Origin: Sphagnum magellanicum
Lineage: Eukaryota; Streptophyta; Sphagnopsida; Sphagnales; Sphagnaceae
DNA length: 64,000 bases
NCBI GenBank assembly: GCA_021904315.1
Contig: CM038922.1
Location: 2,108,001-2,172,000, forward strand
Direction: 5' to 3'
Below are positions 35,690-48,800 of this stretch, piece by piece. Numbering within the stretch: the first letter of the stretch is position 1; each line of letters opens with the position of its first letter. Made by a program: the position numbers and the translations under genes. Below the pieces are notes generated by a model that was given only the letters and a program-made list of their open reading frames with translations, made no database searches and was not told the origin of the DNA.

Positions 35690-36169
35690 TGCTTGGTGTT
35701 TGCACAAGTTCAAAAAGAGAGGCATGGGGATGCATAGGGGAGTCACACTTCATGTACCCCTTTTGACTATGCACCCCCCAAAATAGCACTGCCTTTTCAC
35801 CATAAATACCTGTGGTGCAAAGCTTGGGTATAAAAAGGGTTTGCAGGTTCCTCATTGAATCCAATCAAGTACTCTATTTGCAGTGTGGATCTTGCAACCT
35901 TAATCTTTTCTGACTCCCAAGATTCCTTTGTCTGAGTGATAAATTTTCAAGCTAATTTTCAGCACAATTTTGACATGTGTAGTAGGCTAGAGGGATCTAC
36001 TACAATTTAGACTTTAAAAAAAAGAGGTTTTAGGGTGTTTTTTAATCCACAGTTTTGTTTTTGAAACTGTCAGCTAAGACACACAGAGTCACCATTAAGG
36101 CTGCTTGTTAGCCTAGAATCCATAAAAGAAAACACTGCCTTTGTACACAAGAAAACAACAAAGAACCTT

Positions 36170-36500
36170 CAGGTCTCAAGATCTCTTTTAAGATCTCGAA
36201 TACGGACAGAGGAGCAATGTGGCCTCACCAGTGTCCAGTATCTTGGTTTGGACATCGCTTATAGCCTCCTCGAGTCCTCCTCATCCTCAACAAAGTAGCA
36301 CCTACAACAGCGCTGCTGCTTCTGCTGTGTGAGGATTAATCGAACGACTACCGACTCCCAAACATTGTCAATAATGTTGTCAACAATCAGATTCCACATA
36401 ACCATCATCAGAGAGCAATGATCAATGTTTTACAGACAGACCCGAGCTTTCAGTGTTCAGAAACAGGTGAATTGCAAAAGAAGATTTGGCCCAACCAAAA
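36170..36500. other. Small CpG-containing island, unrecognised
   Basis: Has several CpG sites (CTCGAATACGG, GGACATCGC, AATCGAACGACTACCGA) in otherwise CpG-poor DNA. Short open stretches exist on both strands, including a minus strand one with NIIDNVWESVVVRLILTQQ. No domain was recognised. It may be an exon piece or a younger insertion. Confidence 0.3.
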
Positions 36501-39500
36501 TCGTAAGTGGCATAGTATCAACACAATCTGTCAGCACACATGCATGTATGTATGTCCTCCTTTGGAAAGGAAATTTTCTTAGGCATTATTATGTGTTCAA
36601 CTTGTTGCAAATTGTTGACTATTTTATTGTTACAAAATCAGCAGTGAAATAAAATTACAGTTTCATTTTGTTCATTTCACAACCCTTGTAATGCAGGCCA
36701 CAAATGATCTGTGGGCTAAACCCTTCTTTTTTGGGTCCTGGGGTGGGGGGAGAGGAAGGGACGATGCATATCATCACCCTCTTCATAATTTCGACATTTT
36801 GTGAAGCATGCCACCCCAAGCCTCAAGACACAAATCATTGAGTTTTACCACAACCTTATATCCTAATTCTGTTTTTGCTTAAGAGACTCAAATTAAATTT
36901 GATAGAACATGACCCTTCAACAACCAAATACCTAATAATAATTTTTCTCAAAGACTTGTAATTAGTCGTACAATAGATTTTGATTTAAGCCCACTGGAAG
37001 TGACTTGACTATTGGGTTGACTAATAGTTGTTATGTGAAGTTCCATGGATGACAAGACCAAACCCAACAAAACATACACAACAACACTTGACATCCTTGG
37101 GTTCTTTTTTGTGTGAATAGACTTTTTGAAACATGAGCACAATCAAAGGTTCTAAATTGAAAAATAACATGTCAAGAAAAGAACCATGAGCTCAAAGGTA
37201 AGGGGACAAAAAAGCCTAGAAGACAACAACCTTGTGACCACTAAAACAATCGTGAATCACAACAAACTTTGCCTCCCACTATCAGCTACAATAAACAATG
37301 CTTACATAGTTGCGCAACATGAAGACCAGGATCACAGAAAGCAACATGGGAAGAGGATGAAAATGTCAAATTAGGATGCCAAGGTGGGAGCACTAAGACA
37401 AAAATCTAGAACCCTAATGGTGATGCTACCTCTTCTTACTTAGGATTTTGCATTTACTTAACAAAATCTAACCTATAATTATACATCTTAAGCGTCTTTT
37501 GGCCTTGCATGTTGATGTATGATGAACCAAACATGTTGATTTAAGATCACATCACATGGTATGAACCAAATGAGGTGATTTAAATGACTATGGGTGAGCT
37601 TGAAAATGGGGCACAATTGTCTTTGGACTTCAAGACCAAACAAGCAATAACTAAGGTGGTAGAATCCTTTGAGTCGTTAAGTGTTCAGTCACCAACCTAT
37701 CAACCCTATTGATTTTGGGATGTCTTTGCTCATACACTTATCCAAACGTGCTCTACTTGTGTACTATGGAATTGTCAAGCCCTTGGCCATTATGGGTAAG
37801 GTGCTAGGTGAGCACAACAAGGCAAGCAAAGCAATGCACCCAACATAATGGGCAAGACCATTCCATCACGGTCTAGCATGGTGGATTCAAGAAATTTTGG
37901 TAACTATTATGTCTCTAAGATCATCACCAAAAAAAATATGTCATACAAAATGTGATCAAGAAAATGACATAATCTATCACCCCAGACTGCAATGTGTGGG
38001 TGAAACCCTAAAGACATACTCCCCTCAATACATTTATCAACAACATACAATGATACCTTCATACTCGACTGGTAAGTTCTTCAATATACATTATTCATAC
38101 CTAGGCTCAACCAGATATACCCATACAACATCAGTAAAATCCAAGTTTTGTGATTCTAGAAGTAAAAGTAAGTTATGTGTAGTAGGGTTAAAGCTTAAGG
38201 GGGTGGGGTTTGCAGGAACAAGGGCGTGTGAGGTGGAGGAGCTGAGTGCAGGTCCGATTCCTCTAAAGCTGAGCCCTAAGGGCTTTACATGATGTAAAGA
38301 AAAACCTTTTGTGGATTTTGTAAGGAAAAAATTCCTGTGATACCCAGTGGGTACCTGCTGGATACAAGTTGAATATCACAGGAAAAAGTTTTTAAAAATG
38401 CCTGCAGACATTCCGGAAATCATAATGCCCACTGGCCTATTATGCTTTGTAATCAAACCTGCAACAACACTTTCAAAATTTTAAAAAACTGCACGGGTTT
38501 TAAGTCACAAAAAAGTAATGAACATAGACACATATATATATTTGAAAATTTGAAGAATGAAATCAAACATTTTACATGCTTCTTTATATATGTATGTCAA
38601 TAGAATTACTTGACAGGTCTTTTAATTTGTCAATGGGAGGGTCTAGGGTTTAGCATTTAGGATAAAACCCCCCCGCCCAAAAAAAAATTCCCTGTCAATG
38701 CTAGGTTAGGGTTTAGGATTTAGCTGGCCTTTCCTGGGGTATTCAAAAGGCAAACCCCTGAGTTCAGGACACCATTATGTACTTAGAGCATCTCGAGCGG
38801 TGGTGAGTATGTGACCCTGCAAACATATTTTTCACATCCAAGTTTAGTTATTTAACTTTTTACAACCCCACCAATAAACCTCAATGTTGGACGGCAAATA
38901 GCTGGGGGACTACTAATAGCAAACCACATGGACCAATCAATATGATGGGCCAATCAGAAATACTGAGCAGGCATCAAATCATATATATTACACTCTTTTC
39001 TGCAGGTGTACAGCATTGCTGCGCCTTTTACCAGCCAACCCAAAGTGTACAATTTTGCTGAGCCAAACCGGCATATTTTAACTTTTCTTCATCTATTTTG
39101 ACTGTGCAGGATCACATTCTGAGCTCTGCTGGAGATGCTCTTAGGGTTTGTCATATATCCCCGTGGAGGTGTCAGCTATTGCCACTTTTGGAAAGCCAAT
39201 TGTGGACTGGTCTTGGACTAACAGGTTATATTTCTTCAGGTAATTAAGAATGGGACTTGCTTCCCTTCTCGATGGCAGCATTTCTATTGTGTGCAAAATT
39301 TTAGAAATTTTATGTCACAAATTTATTGATGTTATGAAAAAGAAAAATCACCAATTTTTCAAATTCAAAAAAAAAAATCTTTAAAAGTTGCCACATTTCT
39401 ACACATGGTTCAACTACAAAACCAAAAATACATGAGGATATATATATATATATATATAATTTATTTATTTATTTTCCTTTCATTTTTTAATACCTACACT

Positions 39501-41240
39501 TGGCTAAATTGGCTTATGGATGATTGCCACCTCAACTACATCACAAAATTGAACAAAAAAGCACTGCTCTCTATGGCCTTTGTTCCTGGCCCTATATTTA
39601 AAGAATAACCCCATCCGGGGACCTTACCTAAGGACACACATATACACAACAAATTGGAAACTATTGGGGGGTTTGTGAGGTGATAAAAAAACCCTAATTG
39701 AAACTGGCTCCTGGTGAAGAAGGGGGCTACAATAGTCTACCTACCAGTCCGGACAAAAGCGAGTCTGTGCTCAATGCTTGTACTCTCTGATGGGCATTGC
39801 TAGTTGCTGCTACCTGTAGTGCCCATGGTGAAGGAAAAGAATAGTTATTCAAGAACTCCAGTCAAGTTCTGTCCTGCTGGGTATTCAAGTGGGACAAGTT
39901 TATGACAATCCATTCTGTCCGGTCCAACTAATTTTTGAAGTCAGGCTTATTCCTCTCTCTCTCTCTCTCTATATATACCATGCACTAGAAGGGACATATT
40001 TTTCCTCCCTTTCTCTTGTTTGCTCGCTCTCTACTCTATCTAGTAGAACAAAATATGCAGGACAAATGTTATATTTTCTCAATTCATCCCATATATTTTT
40101 GGATTTGGTTATGTGTGTATATATATATATATGAATTGGTGGTACATTTGTTTACTTTGTTGTTGTACATCTTGAGAGGAGTTCTTTGGAACTTGTTCAT
40201 CATCATCCCTTTGTTGTTTGGCTGTGTTGAAAGGGGCACCAGCTCCAGAACAGTTTGCATGGTTGCAAGGTGACAACTAATGGCTAGCCTGTTGTGGGAT
40301 GCTTGTTGCTTCTGACCCCCCCTCCACCTGAGAGGACACATACAGGACACATATACATTCGAGTTGGGGATTCCACCGCTCCAGGTTGGATGTGCCAAGT
40401 GAAACCAAACCATTATGTTGGCTTCTCTACAATCTGACTAGAAAAATACTTAAGCGCCCCAGTAGTAGCAGCAGCATCAGACCCCTCCTCGCCTAGTGTT
40501 GTTGTCTGAAGGACCACATATATATTGCTCTACTCTGTGGGACATTGCAAACAAGTGCGTGTTGTGGTACTTGTGGATTATTGCCGTACACTTTTTTGCA
40601 CTTTTGCATGTTCAACAGTCCACACACCACCAAATTTTTTTTTGCCATGGCCCATGCATAAATGACACATCTGTGTGAGGGTTTTTAAAGCTTTGTCATT
40701 TCATCCACTGAATGAACTTTTGTGTGGGTTTCACCCATTTCTATGTAGAAAAAACATATGTGATGTTTACCTTAAATTGACAATATTGTTGTTGTATGTG
40801 CGATCATCACATCACATTCGACCCAGTGTCAAGGTTGACTATCAAATGACAAGCCAGCTTCTCTTGTTGTAGTGAGATCAGCTATCCACAATTCATTGTG
40901 ATCCATTATATATCACCCCATGTTGGCATCATAAACACTCCGTTTTCATTGTAATGTGTGGACCAATGGTTGGACTGCTATACAGGCCTGTGCCTTATAT
41001 ATGGACATGGGTATCAGAGACTTGAGGTCACAACAGCCTCCTAGTTGGGAACTGAGGTAATACCGGCCTTGTACTAGTTTTATACCATTTCTAATCTCAT
41101 GTATATCGTATATGCTTTCCTCACACCAGCCAAAACCTAACCTTGAACCTAATACCAGGACCATGGTACTATGAAAGTGTTTTAAAAGCACCCAATATAC
41201 AAGGACAAGGCAGATATGAAAACCCATCGTATAAGTAGGG
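36501..41240. other. Repeat-rich intergenic DNA, no gene seen
   Basis: Contains an AT microsatellite (39440-39461), a CT run (39952-39970) and telomere-like CTAGGGTTTAG words near 38640-38720. The longest open frame (37897-38292, + strand) has no recognisable domain and a skewed composition. Confidence 0.5.
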
Positions 41241-41244
41241 TGTA

Positions 41245-41575
41245 TGATCCCTCCCTCCCATTGTTAAGGAGTAGGCATAAGAACGTTCCCCCTTATATGC
41301 CTGGGGATGGTCCACCGATGCTGTTAGGGTTCATGAGAAACTTCTCCTGCTCATGTCTTAGGGTGAGTTAAGCCCAAAGGTGGGGGGACATTTTCAAAAT
41401 GTGGGGTTGGACTTGGTTGCTGCCTCATCTTAAGACCCTTACGTTGGGAATGCCCCCACCATGAGGCTTTTAACCATGGGTGGGGGATATTCCCAAAATG
41501 CAGGGTTAGCCTCGGCTATTGCCTCATCCTAAGACCCTTATTTTGGGAGTGTCCCCACCGTGGGGCTTTACCCTA
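41245..41575 (+). repeat. Rearranged member of the ATTTTGGGAATGTCCC family with tandem part
   Basis: Contains TTAAGGAGTAGGCATAAG, also found near 32905. Then come two tandem units of about 90 bases (from about 41380 and 41480), each with GGTGGGGGACATT or TGGGGGATATT, CTGCCTCATCTTAAGACCCTTA or close to it, and TTGGGAATGCCCCCACC or TTGGGAGTGTCCCCACC. Confidence 0.65.
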
Positions 41576-42059
41576 CACATTCTGAAATATTCATAACATG
41601 ATTTGGACAATCAACAAAATTTGCATGCACAATTAGAGCACAAAATCCACACTAGTAATGTGTACATTTTGTGTATGACAACAAATGAACCTCAATATTG
41701 AAGTAAATATTTGAACCACATTACTTTGAGTTTGTATGTGCACACAAATTAGTGTGGATCACATGAATTTTTTACACACGCTAAAAAACATGATTGATAT
41801 ATATATAGTTCATGAGGCACAAGCAAGTCACCGTTCTAAGATATTGCCAAATCGATGAATAAAGGTCGACATATTTTCATACAACAAAAGTCCTAGACAA
41901 AAGCAAAGACCCAAAAACTCTTGGCAACTAATTGGGTGACCACCCTTTGTGTCTAAAAATTCCAGGTCCCTCTATAGGTGATGTTTGTTCATGGTTTGGG
42001 CTTTCCAACGATTGATATTCTCCAAACTTCGCACATGATTACTTTCCACACTGGTTAAA

Positions 42060-42190
42060 TCATCCACAAGAGGAATTAGCCAAATTTGGCTATAGGTCAG
42101 CAGCCTAGAGGAAAGAGGAACATTTTAAGAATCCAGCTATATTATTTTGGCAGCCAAAAAAAATCCTCCAAATCTGGCAACTTTAACAGA
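42060..42190 (+). repeat. AGCCAAATTTGGCT family copy
   Basis: AATCATCCACAAGAGGAATT leads into AGCCAAATTTGGCTATAGG, then ATTTTGGCAGCC and AATCTGGCAACTTT. Confidence 0.7.
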
Positions 42191-42345
42191 TTTTTTCATC
42201 AAAAATCCTAAGTATTGTGAGTCACACTGGACATTTTTTTTTTAATTTTATTTTGTCACCCAGTGGCAAAAATATGTCCCCAAAAACAAGATGCTCACAG
42301 ATGTGGCAACTAACTAACTTAGGCTATCCAGTTGTCCTTTGTATA

Positions 42346-42389
42346 GTAGTTATGCAATTACATTATGTAATTAGTAATTACATAACTAC
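42346..42389. repeat. Inverted repeat, 16-base arms
   Basis: GTAGTTATGCAATTAC and GTAATTACATAACTAC pair with one mismatch around a 12-base loop. Confidence 0.75.
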
Positions 42390-43989
42390 CATGAAAATTT
42401 GTAAGCAAGCAAGCCCCATGTGATTGATTCATTAGAAACCACACCCAACCTCCCTCAGTTATCAGGACATCTCTTAGGGTTCGTAACCACAATCCTCAAG
42501 AAATCAAGTTCTGTTATTTGATGGCCTGCAAGAGCAAGCCTTCTAAATCTAGTGAACTCAGTTCCAAACCTTGCTTCTTCTTTTTTTCTGAGAATATTTT
42601 CAAAAATTTCCACCCCAAAAAAAAAAGAAAAAGAAAAAGAAAAAAGCCGTAGTAGAGGCTTCAGCCTCAATATAAGCTTCACATTTTGGTGAAATTTCAC
42701 AGAAAAAAAAATGCTGATCTAGATTGATAAATTAAATAGAAAACAAAAAAGCTTGACATAATTTGCTAACTATAAGCCAGTTTCTCTACTGACCCTTACT
42801 TACTGTAGTGGGACGTTGTTATAGTGGGCACCACAAAAAATTTCACCTGCCCTGATTTACAACATTCCAACATTGGATATTGATGGACAATAGGGTAAGG
42901 GCTGGGAAAGGCCTAGGGTTAGGGCACAATGAAAACACTTGAGGGTTAGGTCCAGTGTTAGCTGGTTCTTTGATTTTATTCTAACCTGCAGTTCCAGGTT
43001 TTTGAATAAACAAATAAATAAATTCAAAATCAAAGAACCCCCTAGGTTTTGGGTTTTCAAAAAATTTAGAAGAAAATAACCAGAAATTCCAGGTGTTGGA
43101 ATTTATAAATTGAATTTTTTAATAATTTAATAATTAAAAATTTTAAAAACCAGCCATCAGTATCAGCAAAAATTAACTGGTGGGTCAGGGTAGGTTATTG
43201 GAACGGTTCTTCTTCAATTTGTTCCAGGTAAAACACCACAATAAATTCTTGGTCAAACCCAGGGCCTTTAGATGGGGTGTTCTTTTCCAATTATTTATTT
43301 TTTCCCCCCCCAAAAAAAAGAAAAGAACACCTGGTCAATGGTACCCGGATTCTACCCTCCGGTTCTCTAGTTGGGGGAGGAGAGAGAGAGGGAGAGAGAA
43401 ATCACCAAACCAAACCAAACCACACCACAACACCACACTGGTTAAGGGAAGAGCAGCCAATTACTTAGTAATGAATCTGCAAATCTATTCGAAAATCTTA
43501 ATCATCACTTGAAAATATATGGACAATCATGGAACCCACCTTCCTTAGGGCTCCCCCGCCCCCTCCCCCACCCCATGTGAGATGTGAGTTCATAATGAGA
43601 GCTGCATCTTACCGGCCCTCATTACTCCAACCCAAGGTACACTAGGTAGGTCCTATGGTTAGGATTTTCATAGTATTTAATGTCACTAACTAACACCCAA
43701 ATAGTATCGAGTGTCAACTACCTAAAATTCGTTGTGCAATTAAATAATATTTATTTATTTATTTATAAGTGGTTTCTTTTTTTTTTTGAAATTTCATCAT
43801 GGCTTTTGACAATAATTCATATCAGGAGTCAGCAGCTTATGAGTCGCTTGAAATTTTTATTTTTCATTTTTTGGGGTTTTGTTTTTACTCTCTTTTGTTT
43901 GCTTTTTGCCATATTGTTTCAAGTCTTCCTTGCAATGGGTTTTTTTTTTTGCTTAAATAAAATTTTAATGAATTTTTTTATGTAGGAAA

Positions 43990-44130
43990 AGTGATGATCA
44001 TTAAAAGGAAGATTTTTAGCCAAATCGGACTATAAACAAGATACAATTTTTTTACAATTTTTGAATCATTCTTTTACAATTTTTTGGCTATTGAATGGAA
44101 CAAAAGTGTAGAAATCTGGTGATTCTTACC
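43990..44130 (+). repeat. AGCCAAATTTGGCT family copy
   Basis: TGATGATCATTAAAAGGAAG, then TTTTTAGCCAAATCGGACTA, TTTTTTGGCTATTGAATGG and AGAAATCTGGTGATT keep the family order. Confidence 0.65.
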
Positions 44131-44271
44131 CTCCTTTTTTATTGTCTTTTTCTTTCCTGAATTTGGGCAAACTGAAACCCCAAAAATCACTTCATTTTGG
44201 CTTCCCTCATTTTTTTTAATTTCAATTTTTGATCAAATTTCAGCAGGAAAAAAGAAAAAAGACAAAAAAAA

Positions 44272-45800
44272 GGGGGGGGGGGCTGCTTCCATGTGAGTAG
44301 CACACCAGGGGTTGCTATTTGGGGTGCCATGGTAAAAAGTGAGTATCAGTTACCTCACCCCTCCCTCCGTTGCTTTCATATTTCCATATTTTGGGAGGGA
44401 ATATTATCCCAATTCTGTCATAAAACTTATTATTATTATTATTAAAAAATTTAATGAATGTAACCACAAATTTGTCATTGAGAAACCAAACATCCAAGTT
44501 TTCAAGACAACCACAACATCATCCATCATGCATAAAACCAGAAAAGAATGGGGGTAAATCAAGGATTCAAGCTTAGGGTTCTAGCTTGATTGAAGTTTAG
44601 GGTTTAGGGTTCAAGCTTTATATGAATCAAGCTGGACAAAATGAATGGTATCAATAAGTGTTGTGCGGATAAATCATTTACCCAGATTTCATAGTTGCTT
44701 TTTAGTTTTTACCAGTGTTGGGCAGTTCTCAAATTTTTGAGAACCGTGAGTTTCAATTCTTAGACAAACTTTTAAAGAACTATGGACCCAATTCTTTTTC
44801 TCTCTCTCTCTCTAGCCGGTTCTCAAAGTGCTTGTTCTCACACATTTAATAAACATTCAATTCTCTGAAGCCGATTCTCACAAGCCGATTTTTGTCAAAG
44901 TTCAATTTCTTTACTTAACAAATTGGGAATTTTTTAAAAATTTTGTCAAACTTCACCAAATTTGCAAAGTAAATTAAATAAATTACTTGAAAATGAGAAT
45001 GTAGAAACAAATGAAACTTTTTTTTATAATCAAAATAATTTTAAAAATTTAGACTTTTGCATTGTGCACAACTTCATCCCATTTGAATGAAGTTTATCAC
45101 CCTAGACCCTACCTACTACTACCCCTAGCATATACCCCTAGACTCTTAAACCCCCCATTCCTGAGATTCTACCCTGCACTACATTGGGTGGGTATTAGCT
45201 TTCCAAAGGTTGTCTAAAGGGGTCAATTCTCACTCCGATGACAACTGACTGGACGGATCTCATCCTGGGTATCACCCAAGGTAATACCCATCAGTGAGAA
45301 CCGGCATGAGGGTTTTTACCTGGTTTTTATGCAGCCCAAAGGGTGGGTTGGGTGTGGTAACTTTTTCCCCATCCATTACCCAGCCCAGATGCATTATATT
45401 TGTGGCAGAATGGTGGTTATGTGTGTTATTTAAGCTTAAGTAGGGAAAATTATGATTTTAATGATTTCAAATAAATATAAATAGATTTTAGTTGAAAATA
45501 TAAGTATTTGAAAATTTTAAGATAAACATGCCATGGTTCTTATGTGAACTATTTTCCTTTTTTATTTTTTTATTTTTAAGAATTGCACCCAATATATCCC
45601 CACCATCAAGGGCTCTGGCCCTGGACCTAAATAGAGTCCCCCCTTCAGAGATCGGCTACATGTTTGCACTTTGCACCTAAAAGCCCACCTACCCCAGGTC
45701 TGATTAACCTAACCTGCCTGTTAGCTGCAGTTTTGGGACTATGGTTTGGTTTGAGGATATCTACCACCACCACCACCACCACCAAGTAAAAATTAGCATC
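44272..45800. other. Low-complexity tracts in gene-free DNA
   Basis: Includes an 11-base G run (44272-44282), a TTA run near 44428, telomere-like TTTAGGGTTTAGGG words at about 44598-44612, a CT run near 44800 and a (CAC)n run near 45762-45784. No gene seen. Confidence 0.6.
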
Positions 45801-48800
45801 AAATGTTTTCTTTTTCTTTTTCTTTTTCTTTCTTTTTGAGTACTTATTCTGGCATGATGTACTAGAATATGATGCAAGTGTCTCAAAGCATATGTGTAAT
45901 GAGTTATTTTGCAAGCTTGTGAACTCGGGGGTTTTGTTTTTTCAATTTTGTGATATTAAAAATTTGGTGAATTTGTGTATTATGATTGCATGGAAAATGA
46001 ATTTCTTCATTGGATTTGTGTTTGAGTTTCATTTTGTAACATGTGAAATTATGTTATGGAATATGTTCATAGTGTAGATCACAAATTTATATTTGCATTT
46101 CAAAATATACTTGGACATTAGGAGCATGGTTTTTTCTTTGTGAAATAGAGAATTTGGAAAATTTTCCAAAAACTTGGAAAAAAATATTCAAATTTTCATT
46201 AAAAATAATTTCCAAAAATTCCCATTTCCTTGGTAAAAAGCAACAAAACTTTCACGAGGAAAGCCACATTGAAATTAAGAGTTTCTATTTGGGTAGTCCA
46301 TTCAAGGGGCAATATTAAGCAAAGCAATTGATTATTTTTCTAACTTTAAATATTTGTTGAATGGAAACCCTTTTGGGTTTTATATTAGTTCATGTAGGAA
46401 TCTTTGAAATTGAACGTTGAATAGAACAACAACACCTCCAAACCTCAAAGTGACGCTTATACATTTAAAATTTTGTTATGGGTCCATTTTCCCATATCCC
46501 TTGGAAATTTTATCAAAGGGATTTGTTATGTGGACTATACCAACCAATTACACTATTCTTTTCATATTTTCCTTTCTTCGTCATGAGACCCCTCATTTGT
46601 CCCTTTCATCCTCCTCTTTTAGCCACCATGTCACCTTCGTAACAACAATAGATTGCTTCCAACTTCCCCTCTTACTTGCTTCCAACCTTTCTCCTTTTTT
46701 CATCTACTTCAAACTTCAAAAGGCACAAAAAGAGGAACAAAATGAGATGAGAACTTGCCAAACTTACAAAAAGAGTTAAAATAAAGAGTAGTTTGAAAAT
46801 GAAATTGCCCAACTTTAACATGTGTTCTCATCTCTTTACATCACATATTAAAGATATATTATTCAACATCACAACCTATCCTATGTACACCCAAAACTAC
46901 ACAATAAGACTCATTGTTGAAAACTAACCTTATAAAACCCATAAATGGCCATAAAGATTTCAATTTCCAAAAACACAAGGGATCAAGGTCCCTAGTTTAA
47001 AACAAGATTAATTGAGTCATCCTATGTAGAATGTCTATTTAGCCTAGAAATAAAGCTAAACTAATTATTCATCCTAACTCTAATTCTAGATAGCCTAGGA
47101 TATCCATTATTTAATACCCATACACAACAATGTCATCTTATCTTTTTATTGGAAGGTATTCATTTACAAATATTTTCATCCATTATCATGGTAAAATATG
47201 AGGTTTTGGTGATTAAAACAAATTTTCATGTGAATTATTTTCAAACATTTCAACAAAATCTTAGTTGAAAAAAAATTTTGACTTTTTTTTTTTGAAGTAC
47301 ATTACTTTTTAACACCAAATGTTTCATTAGAAAATTACATGTGCTCCAAATATAGTTGAAATATTAAAGATGGTAAATAAATTAGTACATTGCAATAATG
47401 ATATTTTTAAACCACATAATATTAAACTAATAACTAGATTAAAAAAATTACCAACATTAACTTAAAAGCCAATTCCAAATCTTCTTGCATACTTGCTTAT
47501 ATGATTTATGTTGTGTTTACAAGTTCACAAACTATAGCACATGAGATTTCTTGAAGGCCCACTTAATATGAACTTCATATTGATTGTCAACTAATGCAAC
47601 AATAGCTATGAATCACAATTTGAACTAATTGAAACAAGAGATTTTCATACATTTGCTACACATGTTATAAGATTGTAGGAACTATGTCCAATCCAATTCT
47701 AAGTGATTAAAGGCATTATTTCAACACACAATGACCAATAATAATTGTGTTCACCAAAAATGTTGTGTTTAAATGGGTTATCATAGGGTAAAAAAATGAA
47801 TGATACAGGTTAAATTTAAATTTTCTTGGTTTTTGTTGTGGTATTTTAGTTGTACTCAAAGCAAGAATATGCCATTCACAACTACTTAACAAAAAGTTGG
47901 AAACTTTTGAAAAACATTTTAACGAATTAGACATGAACTCATATTGATTAATGTATTGAATGATCAATAGATAACAATTGAACTAATCACTAGAGGATGT
48001 TTCAAAGGTGAAAAGTTAAAAAGTTTTATTAGGTTCAATTTGTTCCAAAATTCTTAAAGATAACAAAATGAACATGAATAGATGAATCAATATAATGTGT
48101 AACCAAAAAAAGGACCTTGAAAACTTGGATATACCAACAAAATCCACTTCCCTACAAGCCCTTCAAAAACATGTCAAATGTGACAAGTGCATACATTTGC
48201 AAGCCATTAAATGTGGCACAAATCAACCACCATTTTTCCAAAACATGATTTTTATGCATGTCCTTATGGATTATGTAGTCCAAATGGGCCCATCATTTAT
48301 GTCATGTGTAGTCATATATGTTGGATTAACAACAAAAGTGGTCATTTTAGCCAAAAACATGGTCGATCTCCAAAGATCAAAATTGCCACAACATATTGTT
48401 ACATAAATCAAATTACTTTCCCTTTATTATGATTTGAAACTTCACCATGTGGATAATATATGCTAAAGCTCACTAAATATGTAAGTTGCCAAACATTGAT
48501 GTTTCAATTTGTCTATTTTAATGTGTTTTCAAACTTAAACAAACAAGTCAATATGACTAAAAACTTTGGAGCTACAAAATATGTTTACTAATAATGTTTA
48601 AGCCTTAAATATATTCTCCAAAGGTAAATCACATTCTATTTAAATTTATATTTTTGAATTAGTTATCCCATAAGCCAAAATTGGAAAATTTTCATACACA
48701 ATTTCCCAAAAATTGGGTATCAAATATTTTCACCTCAATAGATATAGCCTTTTGGAACATGTAGGTGCAAGTATGATAAAATAGACACAAAAAATGAATG

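Noticed and set aside
35474-35864. Several 78-99-codon frames on both strands
   Set aside because: They run through the poly-G tract and give poly-Gly or poly-Pro; this is an artefact of the homopolymer.
37897-38292. 131-codon open frame on the + strand
   Set aside because: It has no recognisable domain and an irregular composition; its length is within what AT-moderate noncoding DNA gives in 64 kb.
48095-48432. Frames with CDKC and a CWINNKSGHF stretch resembling a zinc knuckle
   Set aside because: The required Cys/His spacing is incomplete and nothing else of gag or pol could be read nearby.
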